64,000 nt of DNA from CAISIP01 sp031396205 (GTDB lineage Bacteria > Pseudomonadota > Gammaproteobacteria > Burkholderiales > Burkholderiaceae_C): positions 1-64,000 of the forward strand of contig JANNKH010000096.1 of assembly GCA_031396205.1 (NCBI GenBank), written 5' to 3'. The notes beneath the pieces were generated by a model that ran no database searches, was not told the DNA's origin, and saw nothing but the letters and a program-made list of their open reading frames with translations. The position numbers and the translations under genes are program-made. Of the stretch, positions 16,244 to 27,230 are shown piece by piece (within the stretch, counting starts at the first letter, position 1; the number at the start of each line of letters is the position of its first letter).

Positions 16244-17449
16244 GTGGCCACGCCAGACCTCGCCCACCTGATGCGCCCGGGCAGTCTGCAGCTGGCCGCG
16301 CTGCCGCCGCTGGCGTTGTATGTGCATCTGCCGTGGTGCCTGAAGAAGTGCCCGTATTGCGATTTCAATTCGCATGAGCTGGGTACGCCGGATCTGCCGG
16401 AGCAGCGCTATCTGGACGCGTTGATTGCCGACCTGGACGCTGCCCTGGCGCTGGTGTGGGGCCGCACCGTGCACAGCGTTTTCATTGGCGGTGGTACGCC
16501 CAGCCTGTTCTCGCCCCAGGCCATCGACCGCCTGCTGGCCGATATCCGGGCCCGGCTGCGCCTGTCGCCGGCCTGCGAAATCACGCTCGAGGCCAACCCC
16601 GGCACCTTCGAGCGCGACCGATTCCGCGACTTTCGCGCTGCCGGTGTGACCCGTCTGTCGGTCGGTGTGCAAAGCTTCAACGACCGGCACCTCAAGGACC
16701 TGGGTCGGGTGCATGACGGCGCCCAGGCGCTGGCCGCGGTCGAGGAGGCCGCGCAGGCCTTCGATACCTTCAACCTGGATCTGATGTATGCCTTGCCCGG
16801 CCAGACCGTGCAGGACCTGCGGCAGGACCTGCGCACGGCGTTGGGCCTGGGCAGCCCGCATATCAGCATCTACCACCTGACGATCGAACCCAACACCTTT
16901 TTCGCGAAATTTCCGCCAGTGCTGCCGGATCAGGATATGGCCTACGAGATGCTGGATGTGGTGACGGAGATGACCGCCGAACGCGGGCTCGGTCGCTACG
17001 AGGTTTCGGCATTCGCCAGTGAGGGTCATCGCTGCTGGCACAACCTCAATTACTGGCGGTTCGGCGACTATCTCGGCATCGGGGCCGGCGCCCATGGCAA
17101 GCTCAGTTTTGCGCATCGCGTCGTGCGCCAGGTGCGCCATCGCGAACCGCGCCTGTATATGGAAAAAGCGCTGGCCGGGGACTGCGTGGCGAGCCAGACG
17201 GAGGTGCCGCGCCGTGACCTGCCGTTCGAGTTCATGCTCAACGCGCTGCGCCTGCGCGAAGGTTTTGCACTGGCCCATTTCACGGAACGGACCGGCTTGC
17301 CCGTCAGCGCGATCGGGGCTGCACTCGACGAAGCCGAGCGCAGAGGACTGATCGAGCGCGACCTGGTGCAGGTGCGGCCGACAACGTTGGGATTCGACTT
17401 CCTGAACGATCTGCAGTGCCTGTTCCTGGCCGAGCCCAGTCCATCCTGA
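16244..17449 (+). CDS. hemW: Radical SAM heme chaperone HemW
   Basis: A 401-residue radical SAM protein with the C-x3-C-x2-C cluster in WCLKKCPYCDFNSH near residues 31-44, the F-I-G-G-G-T-P-S motif and the C-terminal HemW domain. The extra cysteine-phenylalanine (CDF) after the cluster is typical of HemW rather than only HemN. HemW is a heme-binding chaperone for respiratory proteins, not coproporphyrinogen dehydrogenase. It begins at GTG 16244, 3 nt after rdgB. Confidence 0.9.
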   Translation: MATPDLAHLMRPGSLQLAALPPLALYVHLPWCLKKCPYCDFNSHELGTPDLPEQRYLDALIADLDAALALVWGRTVHSVFIGGGTPSLFSPQAIDRLLADIRARLRLSPACEITLEANPGTFERDRFRDFRAAGVTRLSVGVQSFNDRHLKDLGRVHDGAQALAAVEEAAQAFDTFNLDLMYALPGQTVQDLRQDLRTALGLGSPHISIYHLTIEPNTFFAKFPPVLPDQDMAYEMLDVVTEMTAERGLGRYEVSAFASEGHRCWHNLNYWRFGDYLGIGAGAHGKLSFAHRVVRQVRHREPRLYMEKALAGDCVASQTEVPRRDLPFEFMLNALRLREGFALAHFTERTGLPVSAIGAALDEAERRGLIERDLVQVRPTTLGFDFLNDLQCLFLAEPSPS

Positions 17450-17509
17450 GTCATCACCGCTGCGGCGGTGTCGGCGGTATAGTGGACGCGCAATGCAGGA
17501 GGACGTCGC

Positions 17510-18184
17510 ATGTTCTCGATCTACGGTTCGACCGGGCGTGTTTTTCAGGGGACGCTGGAGCAGTTGCGCCTGGTTCCGCGGGTACACGCCGCGGACCGGT
17601 CACGCGCCATAGAGCCGTTGTTGCGTGACGGCCATGATGGCGCAGTGCGCGAGGCGGTCGAAACCGGTGCTCCTGCTGTCGTGGGTGGCCCGGTGCGGCG
17701 CTCGGCGATCGCCGCCTATGCATCGACCGCACAGCGCGAGCACCATGCCTGGCATGACCTGCTGGTATCGGAGGTCATGCAAACGCCGGTGCTGAGCCTG
17801 AACATCGATGCCCGTATCGACCACGGGTGGCAGCAACTGGTGTTCCATGGCAGGGGCCAGGCGCCGGTTGTCAATGCACAGGGTATTTTGGTGGGCATGG
17901 TCACGCGGGCCGAACTGGTCAATCACGAGCACTGGCCCGCAGCGGGCGCGAGCGCGCAGGCCTGGGACAACTGGCGCGCGCAGAGCATCGAGTCCGTCAT
18001 GCTGACTCCGATTCCCAGCGTCGCGCCGCAAGCCGATGTGCGCCGCGCGGCGCATGTGCTGGTCGACAGCGGATTGCCGGGGCTGGCGGTGGTGGACGAC
18101 AACGGGCGGGTGATCGGTTTTGTGTCGCGCAGCGACGTGCTGCGCGCAGCGCTCAAGGACGCCGGACTCGATGTCTGGGGTTGA
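17510..18184 (+). CDS. CBS-domain protein
   Basis: A 224-residue protein with two CBS motifs in the C-terminal two thirds. The first (~88-145) contains V-M-Q-T-P-V-L-S and an A-P-V-V-N-A-Q-G-I-L-V-G segment. The second (~160-220) contains S-V-M-L-T-P-I-P-S-V and a V-V-D-D-N-G-R-V-I-G-F-V-S-R-S-D-V-L-R segment. A CBS pair forms one Bateman module that usually binds adenosyl ligands. The N-terminal ~85 residues are unrecognised. It has a GGAGG-like site before ATG 17510 and stands alone, with ~100 bp before the next small gene. Confidence 0.85.
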   Translation: MFSIYGSTGRVFQGTLEQLRLVPRVHAADRSRAIEPLLRDGHDGAVREAVETGAPAVVGGPVRRSAIAAYASTAQREHHAWHDLLVSEVMQTPVLSLNIDARIDHGWQQLVFHGRGQAPVVNAQGILVGMVTRAELVNHEHWPAAGASAQAWDNWRAQSIESVMLTPIPSVAPQADVRRAAHVLVDSGLPGLAVVDDNGRVIGFVSRSDVLRAALKDAGLDVWG

Positions 18185-18281
18185 GGCACGATCCGCGTCG
18201 ATGGCCGTCGCGCCGTATGGGGCCCGTGCGGCGCCGTCCGCGCGCGGCCACCCCCACTTTTTTTGAGGGAGAAACAAGACC

Positions 18282-18602
18282 ATGCATATCTACTTTCCTG
18301 TCTCCGGCCGGCGTACCGGCGCGGGCGATGAGCCGACGCCGGAGCAACTTGCCGCCGATGCCGGTCAGTTGCTGGTGTTGCGCGACCCGGACGATGAATC
18401 CGAATGGCAGTACCTGGGAAACCCCGAGGTCGCTGCGCGTACATCCTTGTCGGACGTCGTGGCCCGGTTCATCCACGATTGCAGTGGTACCGACGGCCTG
18501 ATCGAACCTGATCGCCTGGTGGCCGCGTTGCGGGTACGCGACGCGTTGCTCGGTGCCGCCCGCCAGATCGACGAAGCCCTCAAGCTTGCCCATGGCCATT
18601 GA
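18282..18602 (+). CDS. Hypothetical acidic small protein
   Basis: A 106-residue soluble, acidic protein with no family I recognise. It contains a D-P-D-D-E-S-E-W-Q-Y-L-G-N-P segment and ends in a helix with 'RVRDALLGAARQIDEAL'. A strong AGGGAGAAAC site lies before the ATG, and codon use matches the neighbours, so it is very likely expressed. Its last 11 nt overlap the deaminase gene, implying translational coupling. Confidence 0.65.
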   Translation: MHIYFPVSGRRTGAGDEPTPEQLAADAGQLLVLRDPDDESEWQYLGNPEVAARTSLSDVVARFIHDCSGTDGLIEPDRLVAALRVRDALLGAARQIDEALKLAHGH

Positions 18603-18993
18603 TCGCCGCCGCTGCCTGGTAATGCTCCCGGCAGCCTGGCCTGTTTTGGCACAGACCACGAGCAGCCTTGCGCAAGCGATGCAACGCGCGCGGGCTCTGC
18701 GTGAGCAGGCCGTACAAAGGGGTGATCAGGGGTTTGGTGCGGTGGTGCTGCGGGGCGAGACCATCATCGGCGAAGCGCCGAGTCGGGTGGTCACCACCAA
18801 TGACCCGACCGCCCATGCCGAAATGGAGGCCATCCGTGACGCGGCCCGACGCCTGCGCAGCCGCGACCTGTCGGGCTGTGTGCTGGTCTCGACCTCGCGC
18901 CCGTGCCGCATGTGCGAAGCTGCCGCCGGCTGGGCCGGCATCGCGCGGATGGTCCATGGGGATGCGCTGACGGACGCTGGCGCCCCAACGTGA
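18592..18993 (+). CDS. Cytidine/deoxycytidylate deaminase-family protein, possibly exported
   Basis: A 133-residue deaminase fold. It has the catalytic T-A-H-A-E-M-E-A motif (His and Glu proton shuttle) and the P-C-R-M-C zinc cysteines, as in guanine and tRNA-adenosine deaminases. The extreme N-terminus is unusual: R-R-R followed by a hydrophobic run ending in VLAQ, which looks like a signal peptide (possibly Tat). Export of a zinc deaminase would be uncommon; alternatively translation begins later. Total length is shorter than GuaD or TadA (~150-160), and the region after the PCxxC motif is short. Confidence 0.7.
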   Translation: MAIDRRRCLVMLPAAWPVLAQTTSSLAQAMQRARALREQAVQRGDQGFGAVVLRGETIIGEAPSRVVTTNDPTAHAEMEAIRDAARRLRSRDLSGCVLVSTSRPCRMCEAAAGWAGIARMVHGDALTDAGAPT

Positions 18994-19051
18994 GGGTTGC
19001 CGCAGCCCAGGCGCCATGCACCGGCTGATTCGTGGCGCAGCCGCTTGCTGG

Positions 19052-19742
19052 TCACAAGATGACACTACCGGGCCGCTCGCCCCGTTCATACACCACATGC
19101 GCCCGCCCGACCAGCAACGTATCGAGGGTGCCGATGTGGCCGTGTCCTTGTTCCCGTAGGGCAAGCTGTGCAACAAATAGCGCATGGCGTTGAGCCGCGC
19201 ACGCGTCTTGCAGTCGGACTTGATTTCTGTCCAGGGCGCGTCGGCGGTGTCGGTTTCGAAAAACATGCCCTCTTTGGCCTTGGTGTAGTCCTCCCACTTG
19301 TCCAATGAAGCCAGATCCACCGGGCTGAGCTTCCATTGCTTGAGAGGATGCAATTCGCGCTCCTTGAAGCGGCGCCGCTGCTCATCCCGACTGAGCGAAA
19401 ACCAGAACTTGATCAGATGCACGCCGCTGCGCACCAGCTGGCGTTCGAACTGTGGCACCTGCCGCATGAACTCCTGGTACTCGTCGTCGGTGCAAAAACC
19501 CATGACCCGTTCGACCCCGGCACGGTTGTACCAGGACCGGTCGACCAGCACAGTGCGGCGACCTGTGCAGCCTGGGCCGCTTCGCGCGCCTGGCGCGATA
19601 CCACCTTCTTGACCTGCGCGATCGCCCGCACGCCAACGGTGTCGCCCGATGAGGCCCTGCGCGGCGACGGCGTTGGTTTGGGTTTGGACGTCCGAGCGGT
19701 GCTGCCCTGCGCCTTGTTGAGCCTATTTTTTCCGGTGGTCAT
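19052..19742 (-). pseudogene. Degraded polyphosphate kinase 2 (ppk2)
   Basis: Residues such as LVDRSWYNRAGVERVMGF, HLIKFWFSLS and LHPLKQWKLSPVD are diagnostic of PPK2. The C-terminal IGTLDTLLVGRAHVVYERGE is also PPK2-like but lies in a different frame, so a one-base loss has occurred near 19138-19141. In addition, the part upstream of 'LVDRSWYN' that should carry Walker A (GxDxxGK) is missing. A ~60-residue basic N-terminal segment beginning at ATG 19742 joins this point out of frame, which suggests an internal deletion of several hundred bases. The gene cannot make a working kinase. An intact ppk1 is present at 39481-41580. Confidence 0.85.
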
Positions 19743-19967
19743 GGAGATTCATCACGCCGATTCGGAAACACTTTGCGGGTGACGGCGCGCAAGCCGTTTG
19801 ATCGATGTCAGGCCGCTGGTCGGTGAGCCGCCAAATGGCGTGTGGTTTCGTCGCTGCCAATGGCATCGTCAGCCCAAGGGGTCGTGCGCGCGGCTTGTAT
19901 ATTCGGCTACGCGCAGTGGCATGTCGACCAGGCCGGCGCACCGGGCAATTGCACAGGAAGGCGGATC

Positions 19968-20354
19968 ATGCGAGAAGAAATCGATACCGGTCTGCCGTCG
20001 CTGGGGCAGCCTTTCAGCTGGGCCGTGCGCGATGGGGAAATGATCTACACCTCGCACGGGCCGGTCACGCCCGACGGCAGGATCCTGCAGGGTGACGTCA
20101 TGGCGCAGACCCGCCTCACGCTGCAGAACCTGCACGCGGCGATGGCGGCGGCCGGCGGTTCGCTTGACGACGTGTTGCAGGTGCAGCTGTATCTGCTGGA
20201 TGTGGCCGACATGCCGGCGGTGGACCGTGTCTACGCGGAGGTGTTTCACGCGCCGTATCCCAGCCGCTCGACGGCTATTGTGGCGGCGCTGGTGGCACCC
20301 ACAATGCGCATTGAACTCCTGGCAACGGCGCGTATCGGCTTGTCCAGGCGGTAA
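19968..20354 (+). CDS. RidA/YjgF-family protein
   Basis: A 128-residue protein of the RidA superfamily, which deaminates reactive enamine/imine intermediates. The C-terminal half has the typical pattern T-L-Q-N-L...A-G-G-S-L-D-D-V-L-Q-V-Q-L-Y-L-L-D, P-Y-P-S-R-S-T and the I-E-L-L-A-T-A end. The conserved RidA arginine is present in PSRST. ATG 19968 follows GGAAGGCGGATC and gives the expected length, so the open frame upstream (19842-) is not coding. It is monocistronic, with 225 bp upstream showing no gene. Confidence 0.85.
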   Translation: MREEIDTGLPSLGQPFSWAVRDGEMIYTSHGPVTPDGRILQGDVMAQTRLTLQNLHAAMAAAGGSLDDVLQVQLYLLDVADMPAVDRVYAEVFHAPYPSRSTAIVAALVAPTMRIELLATARIGLSRR

Positions 20355-20536
20355 GCGCGGCGCCCGTTGGGGCTGACGAGCCGTGCTGGAATGTTCGATC
20401 GGTCGATGGCCGGCGGCGATGCGGCCAGCGCCCGATTGGCCCGCAATGTTGCTCTGCTGAATGGCAGCGTTGGCCTTCAAGCTGATCTTCGTCAATGGCG
20501 ACGCGCCGTCGGCGCGTTATAGATTAGAGGTGTTCA

Positions 20537-21016
20537 ATGCGTTTTGGGGGTCTGATTTTGCGACTGTCGTCCGGCTGCCGTTTCCTGCGCCTAGCCCTTG
20601 TGATTGCGTCCTGCGCAGTAGCTACGCCCGTTGTGCTGGCTGCTCCCGCAAACTGCCCGGAACCTCGTTTTACCGACAAGGCGCCGCCTGAGTACCTGGA
20701 GCGGATCAATCCGCTTGCACCCGGCAACGCAGACCGTCGGGCAGCGTCGTCATTGTTCCTGGGTCAAACGCAGCGTTCGGTCAATTGCGCCATCTGCCAT
20801 GGCAAAGATGGCGATGGCCGGGGTCCGCTGTCGGGCCAGTTCGATCCTTCACCACGCAATTTCGCGTGCGCCAAGACGATCGACGGCGTGCCCGATGGTC
20901 AACTGTTCTGGATCATTCGATTCGGCTCCCCCGGAACCGCGATGCCGCCGCACGCCAGCCTTACGGACGATCAGATCTGGCAGCTGGTGCTGCATCTGCG
21001 GCGGCTGGCGAATTAG
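20537..21016 (+). CDS. Exported c-type cytochrome
   Basis: A 159-residue protein with a signal peptide (hydrophobic 17-35, cleavage near VLA-AP) and a single C-A-I-C-H heme motif at ~82-86, preceded by 'FLGQTQRSVNCAICHGKDGDGRGP'-like context split over the cleft. A later M-P-P-H supplies a plausible axial methionine. It should be a small periplasmic class I cytochrome c carrying electrons to or from an unidentified partner. No oxidase or dehydrogenase gene is adjacent. Confidence 0.85.
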   Translation: MRFGGLILRLSSGCRFLRLALVIASCAVATPVVLAAPANCPEPRFTDKAPPEYLERINPLAPGNADRRAASSLFLGQTQRSVNCAICHGKDGDGRGPLSGQFDPSPRNFACAKTIDGVPDGQLFWIIRFGSPGTAMPPHASLTDDQIWQLVLHLRRLAN

Positions 21017-21388
21017 ACGATTGGACCTGCAGGTCGGGTGAAACTCGTGGGTGAGTTGCGGGCGTTGGAGTGATTTCCGATGGGGTTCTGGTGGAGAAAT
21101 GCTCCGCCATGAATGCCCATGGTTGACAGTCGCCAGTAGAAGCCGCCGCGCCACCGCTGCGTCCGGCGCCCGGCCATAAAACTGCCCATATGCATCGACC
21201 AGCAGCTCGATGGCGTCGAGGTGATCGACGATGGCTTGGGAACAAGGCAAGGACAATCGGCCGGACATCGATGGCTCCGTAACGGCGATCCGTGAAATGC
21301 GTCTTCGCCATCCAGACTCGCGTGCCGGGATCAGGCTCCGAAATGTCCCCGACCTGTGCAGCGTTCTGCGTGCTGCTAGGATGCAAAC
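21017..21388. other. Gap without a supported gene
   Basis: A 372-bp stretch between the cytochrome c gene and the adenylate cyclase gene. An open frame on the minus strand from ATG 21268 runs to 20849, but more than a third of it is antisense to the cytochrome gene and it has no recognisable motif. I see no repeat, RNA or terminator. Confidence 0.4.
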
Positions 21389-22480
21389 ATGACCCCCAGA
21401 AAGCGACGGTTCGTTCTGCAGATCATTCCGTTCGGTGTCCTGTGGGCCGTCTTCGGGCTGATCTATGCGCTGATCGAAAAAGGGATTCTGGGAGACAGCA
21501 CACACTATCCGTCCACTGGAAACCCCTACGACTTTTCGAGCGGACTCATCTCGGGCCTGGTGTTGTCGACATTCACGGGATTGACGATCGGTGTCTTCGA
21601 AGTGCGTTACCTCAACAGGCTTTTCGCCCGACAGAGCTTCGGGATGAAAATTGCATGCAAGGCCTTGGTGTACCTCACCATCATCACTGTCTTTTTGATC
21701 GTGACGGCAACCTTGAACAACGTTCAGAAGTTCGACACGACGATTAGTGACTCGGTGGTCTGGAATGGCACCTGGAACTTCGTTTCGAGTTTCGCGTTCT
21801 GGAGCGTCACCATATTCATTGCCGCCCTGATGGTAATCGCCTTGTTTTACTCCGACATCAGCGACAACCTCGGCCAGGGCGTGCTGTACAACTACCTTAC
21901 GGGGAAATACCACAGGCCGGTTGAAGAAGAACGCATCTTCATGTTCCTGGACATGAAGTCTTCGACGGCGTTTGCCGAAAGGCTCGGGCATGTCCGGTAC
22001 TTCGAGATGCTCAAGGCATATTACGCGGACCTGTCAGATTCCATCATCGAAAACGCCGGAGAGATCTACCAGTATGTCGGGGATGAAATCGTCGTGTCCT
22101 GGACGATTGGCGAGGGCCTGCGGAACAACAACTGCATCCGATGCTTCTTCGCCATGCGGGCGGCACTTGCAAGGGAATCCAGGCAATACCAGCTTACCTA
22201 CGGCCTCGTCCCGACGTTCAAAGCAGGCATGCATTGCGGCAACGTCACAACCGGAGAAATCGGTGTCATCAAGAAGGACATCATTTTCACGGGTGACGTT
22301 CTCAATACGACGGCCCGTATCCAGGGGCTTTGCAACGATTACGGTGTCGAGATTCTTGTTTCGGGTCAACTGGCGCAACAGCTCGCGCCCGATCCATCGT
22401 TTCAGGTCACGGCATTGGGGCAAAAAGCGCTGCGGGGAAGAGACGAAGAGGTGTTGTTGTTTACGCTCGACCAGCCCTGA
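21389..22480 (+). CDS. Membrane-anchored class III adenylate cyclase
   Basis: A 363-residue protein with four predicted helices in residues ~10-155 (about 10-30, 52-72, 88-110, 132-155), then a class III cyclase catalytic domain (~180-350). Metal-binding aspartates are D188 (F-L-D-M-K-S-S-T) and D232 (Y-V-G-D-E-I). The adenine-selecting residues are lysine (F-K-A-G, ~278) and aspartate (T-G-D-V-L-N, ~303), and the transition-state Asn and Arg are in L-N-T-T-A-R. All are intact, so it should make cAMP from ATP as a homodimer in the inner membrane. No receiver or HAMP domain is present; the ligand sensed by the membrane part is unknown. Confidence 0.87.
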   Translation: MTPRKRRFVLQIIPFGVLWAVFGLIYALIEKGILGDSTHYPSTGNPYDFSSGLISGLVLSTFTGLTIGVFEVRYLNRLFARQSFGMKIACKALVYLTIITVFLIVTATLNNVQKFDTTISDSVVWNGTWNFVSSFAFWSVTIFIAALMVIALFYSDISDNLGQGVLYNYLTGKYHRPVEEERIFMFLDMKSSTAFAERLGHVRYFEMLKAYYADLSDSIIENAGEIYQYVGDEIVVSWTIGEGLRNNNCIRCFFAMRAALARESRQYQLTYGLVPTFKAGMHCGNVTTGEIGVIKKDIIFTGDVLNTTARIQGLCNDYGVEILVSGQLAQQLAPDPSFQVTALGQKALRGRDEEVLLFTLDQP

Positions 22481-23002
22481 ATGCTCGTTTCGGGCATCGG
22501 GCATCGGGCGTCGCGCGAACGTCCGCGGCGCCCGGAGAGCTCCCGATCGCGGTCAGCGACCAACGGGGTCAGTTCGATAGGTTGAACGGCGTTTGTGGAC
22601 AGGAAATTCAACCCTGCGAGCATTGAGAGCACACGCATGGCGGCGCTCAAAGCCGCCACTTTACATTGCCAGCGCCGAGACAAGCAAATGGCATCGGTTG
22701 CCCAACCTTTCGCCGCAATCGGCAGTTCGGCGAGCACGGCCTGATCCACAGTCGGTCAGCATCGCCGGCCTACCGGTGAAGCAAATCAAGTGACCCACAC
22801 GGATCAATTACCGGTTGTAAGCAAGCAGCGCTAAAGGCTGTAGACCGGACCCAGTCTCAAGCCGTAGTTCAACACCGACCAACCCCCACCCGACTTATTC
22901 CTGCAGGCTAAGCGCGCATCAGTACAGCGCATCCAAGTGCAAATATCTGGGCGGGCATTTTTTGGGGCATGCGCAGTTTCCCATGGGTCTTCATTGGGAA
23001 AC
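22481..23002. other. 522-bp region next to tRNA-Ser, no gene recognised
   Basis: The segment starts with short repeats of the form CGGGCATCGGGCATCGGGCG (22496-22515) and then reads as non-coding. A minus-strand open frame 22402-22749 has a methionine-rich 'MRVLSMLAGLNFLSTNAV' segment but no start site or known motif. It lies on the 3' side of the tRNA gene, where mobile elements commonly integrate, yet no integrase or repeated tRNA end is visible here. Confidence 0.4.
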
Positions 23003-23092
23003 TGGCGGAAGCTGTGAGATTCGAACTCACGGAGGACTCTCATCCTCGCCGGTTTTCAAGACCGGTGCCTTAAACCGCTCGGCCAAGCTTCC
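23003..23092 (-). tRNA. tRNA-Ser (anticodon TGA)
   Basis: A 90-nt type II tRNA with long variable arm. Acceptor stem GGAAGCT/AGCTTCC, D-arm GGCCGAGCGGTTTAAGGC, anticodon stem-loop CCGGTCTTGAAAACCGG (anticodon TGA), variable arm CGAGGATGAGAGTCCTC and T-arm GTGAGTTCGAATCTCAC. Encoded CCA is present after discriminator G. Confidence 0.95.
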
Positions 23093-23139
23093 AATGGTGC
23101 GATTTTAGCTGGCTGAGCCGTGTCGGACACCGGCGCGTA

Positions 23140-23804
<665 letters not shown>

Positions 23805-23808
<4 letters not shown>

Positions 23809-24551
23809 GATCGGAACAGGCGTGAGTATTGGGTTTCATGTTGCGCAGACAGGATGGCCAGCATCGGCGCAAAGGCCTGACGGCTGTCGTCGTCGCGTGC
23901 CAGCGCGTCGCAGACGGCTTGCGGTATCTGCCGAACCAGCTGCGCCAGGATACGCTGACCGGCATTCTGGCCCAGTGGAACCGCCTTGACGGCGGCCTGC
24001 ACCATGTTCTCCGCCCAGCCGAACGCAAAGCTGTGCAGGCAATCGGTCACCGGGGCATGCGTGATGGATGCGGCCAGCGCGAACGCAACCGGATAGGTGG
24101 GAGATGCACATGCGCGTGAGCGCGCCATCACGTTGGTGTCGTCACCATGCTGGTTGCGCAGCCAATCCATCATCGAGCGCCCCATCTGCTCGGTCTGCAG
24201 CCGCAGCTCGCTGCTCTCGCGCGTCTGCAGCACCCAGGTGTTGAGAGCGCGGATCCGGTTCAGGTCCGCCTCGCGCCATGCCGCGACGGCCTGCGCCACC
24301 AGCGCCATGTCGGCGCGCGCCAACGCCAGATACAGCTGATCCTGAAGCCAGGCGCCGACTTGGGTGGCGTCGCGCAGACCCGCGCGTTCGATCGCAGACT
24401 CCAGCACCTCGGAATAGGAAAATCCGCCAATCGGCAGCGCGGGGGAGGCCAGCCACATCAGCTGCAGCAGGTCGTCGGCACACGCCTTGCCAGTCGCCTT
24501 GGTCAAGTTGCGACGGTACGATGCTTCCGGCGTGGCGGACATGTCGTTCAA
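23805..24551 (-). CDS. ureF: Urease accessory protein UreF
   Basis: A 248-residue all-helical UreF. It contains the family motif L-P-I-G-G-F-S-Y-S-E-V-L-E (~40-52) and 'QTEQMGRSMM'-like and 'PVAFALAA' segments. UreF bridges UreD and UreG in the activation complex. It overlaps both neighbours by 4 nt. The N-terminal ~20 residues before 'ADDLLQLMWLASPALP' are longer than usual, so a later start is possible. Confidence 0.93.
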
Positions 24552-25129
24552 TGGTCGTGCGCCTTGCCGTGGTCGAGTCCGGGCGCATGCACATGATGAG
24601 GCTCGTCACTGTGCCCCTTCGCCGCAACTCCGTGATCGAGACCATCGCCATGTGCGTGCCCGTGACCATGGCCCTGAGCGGCGTACGCTCCCGCCTCGGG
24701 CTCAAACGCCAGCGTATCCTCGCGCACGATCAGGTGCATCGCCCGCAGCATGTGGGCAAGCACATGGTCGGGTTCGATCTTGAGGTGGTCGGGCCGAAGT
24801 TCAATCGGCACATGCCGGTTGCCCAGGTGGTAGGCGGCGCGGGTCAGATCGAACAGCCTGCCGTGTTGCGGGCAGTGGCTGATGTGCAATACAGGCTGCG
24901 GCGCGGCGATCACCCTGACCAGTGAGCCGTTTTCCAGCACCAGTATGTCGCCACCCCTGACGACGTTGCCGCGCGGCAGGAACACGCCAATGACGCGGCC
25001 ACTGGAGTCGGTGGCATCGAACCGGCTTTTCTGGCGTACGTCCCAGTCCAGCGCAACATGGGTTGCCAGTTTGAGCAGCACCGGCGCCAGACCACGCCCA
25101 GAGGGAAGCAGCTTCGAGCAATGCAGCAT
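24548..25129 (-). CDS. ureE: Urease nickel metallochaperone UreE
   Basis: A 193-residue UreE with the peptide-binding N-domain (Q-K-S-R-F-D-A, V-F-L-P-R-G), the nickel-binding C-domain with conserved His in H-L-G-N-R-H, and a long His-rich tail (about 12 histidines in the last 40 residues). The tail can store Ni2+. The open frame continues upstream to 25579, antisense-like over ureC, but ATG 25129 gives the standard N-terminus and lies 29 nt after ureC. Confidence 0.93.
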   Translation of the reverse strand: MLHCSKLLPSGRGLAPVLLKLATHVALDWDVRQKSRFDATDSSGRVIGVFLPRGNVVRGGDILVLENGSLVRVIAAPQPVLHISHCPQHGRLFDLTRAAYHLGNRHVPIELRPDHLKIEPDHVLAHMLRAMHLIVREDTLAFEPEAGAYAAQGHGHGHAHGDGLDHGVAAKGHSDEPHHVHAPGLDHGKAHDH

Positions 25130-25158
25130 GAGGGATCCGGCGCGATTCAAAGAGTGGC

Positions 25159-26900
<1,742 letters not shown>

Positions 26901-26904
<4 letters not shown>

Positions 26905-27230
26905 GGGTCTCCCCGTGCCGTGCCGTCCAGCGGGCCGCTGACCTCGCCGCGAAAGCCGTACACCGCGCGCGCACCGGCATAGTCCAGCAGTTCGACGGTT
27001 CTTTGCTGACCCGGCTCGAACCGTACCGCGGTGCCTGACGCAATGTTCAGCCGCATGCCGCGGGCCGCGGCGCGGTCGAACGACAGCGCCGCGTTGGTCT
27101 CCGCGAAGTGGTAGTGCGAGCCGACCTGAATAGGGCGGTCACCGGTATTGCTGACCACCACCTTGGTCGTGCGCCGGCCGGTGTTGAGGACGTGCTCGCC
27201 GTCCTGCGGCAACAGTTCGCCGGGAATCAT
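26901..27230 (-). CDS. ureB: Urease beta subunit
   Basis: A 109-residue beta subunit (M-I-P-G-E-L, G-R-R-T-T-K-V-V-V-x-N-T-G-D-R-P-I-Q-V-G-S-H-Y-H-F) that packs on UreC in the (ABC)3 trimer. It is a separate gene from ureA, as in most beta- and gammaproteobacteria. It overlaps the upstream small membrane-protein gene and ureC by 4 nt each. Confidence 0.96.

Noticed and set aside
15686..17587. 633-residue antisense frame over rdgB and hemW
   Set aside because: Both plus-strand genes have clear motifs; the antisense translation shows no recognisable motif and typical shadow composition.
20849..21268. Minus-strand frame starting MSGRLSLPCSQ, partly in a gap
   Set aside because: It runs antisense into the cytochrome c gene, lacks a ribosome-binding site and resembles no known family; too weak to call.
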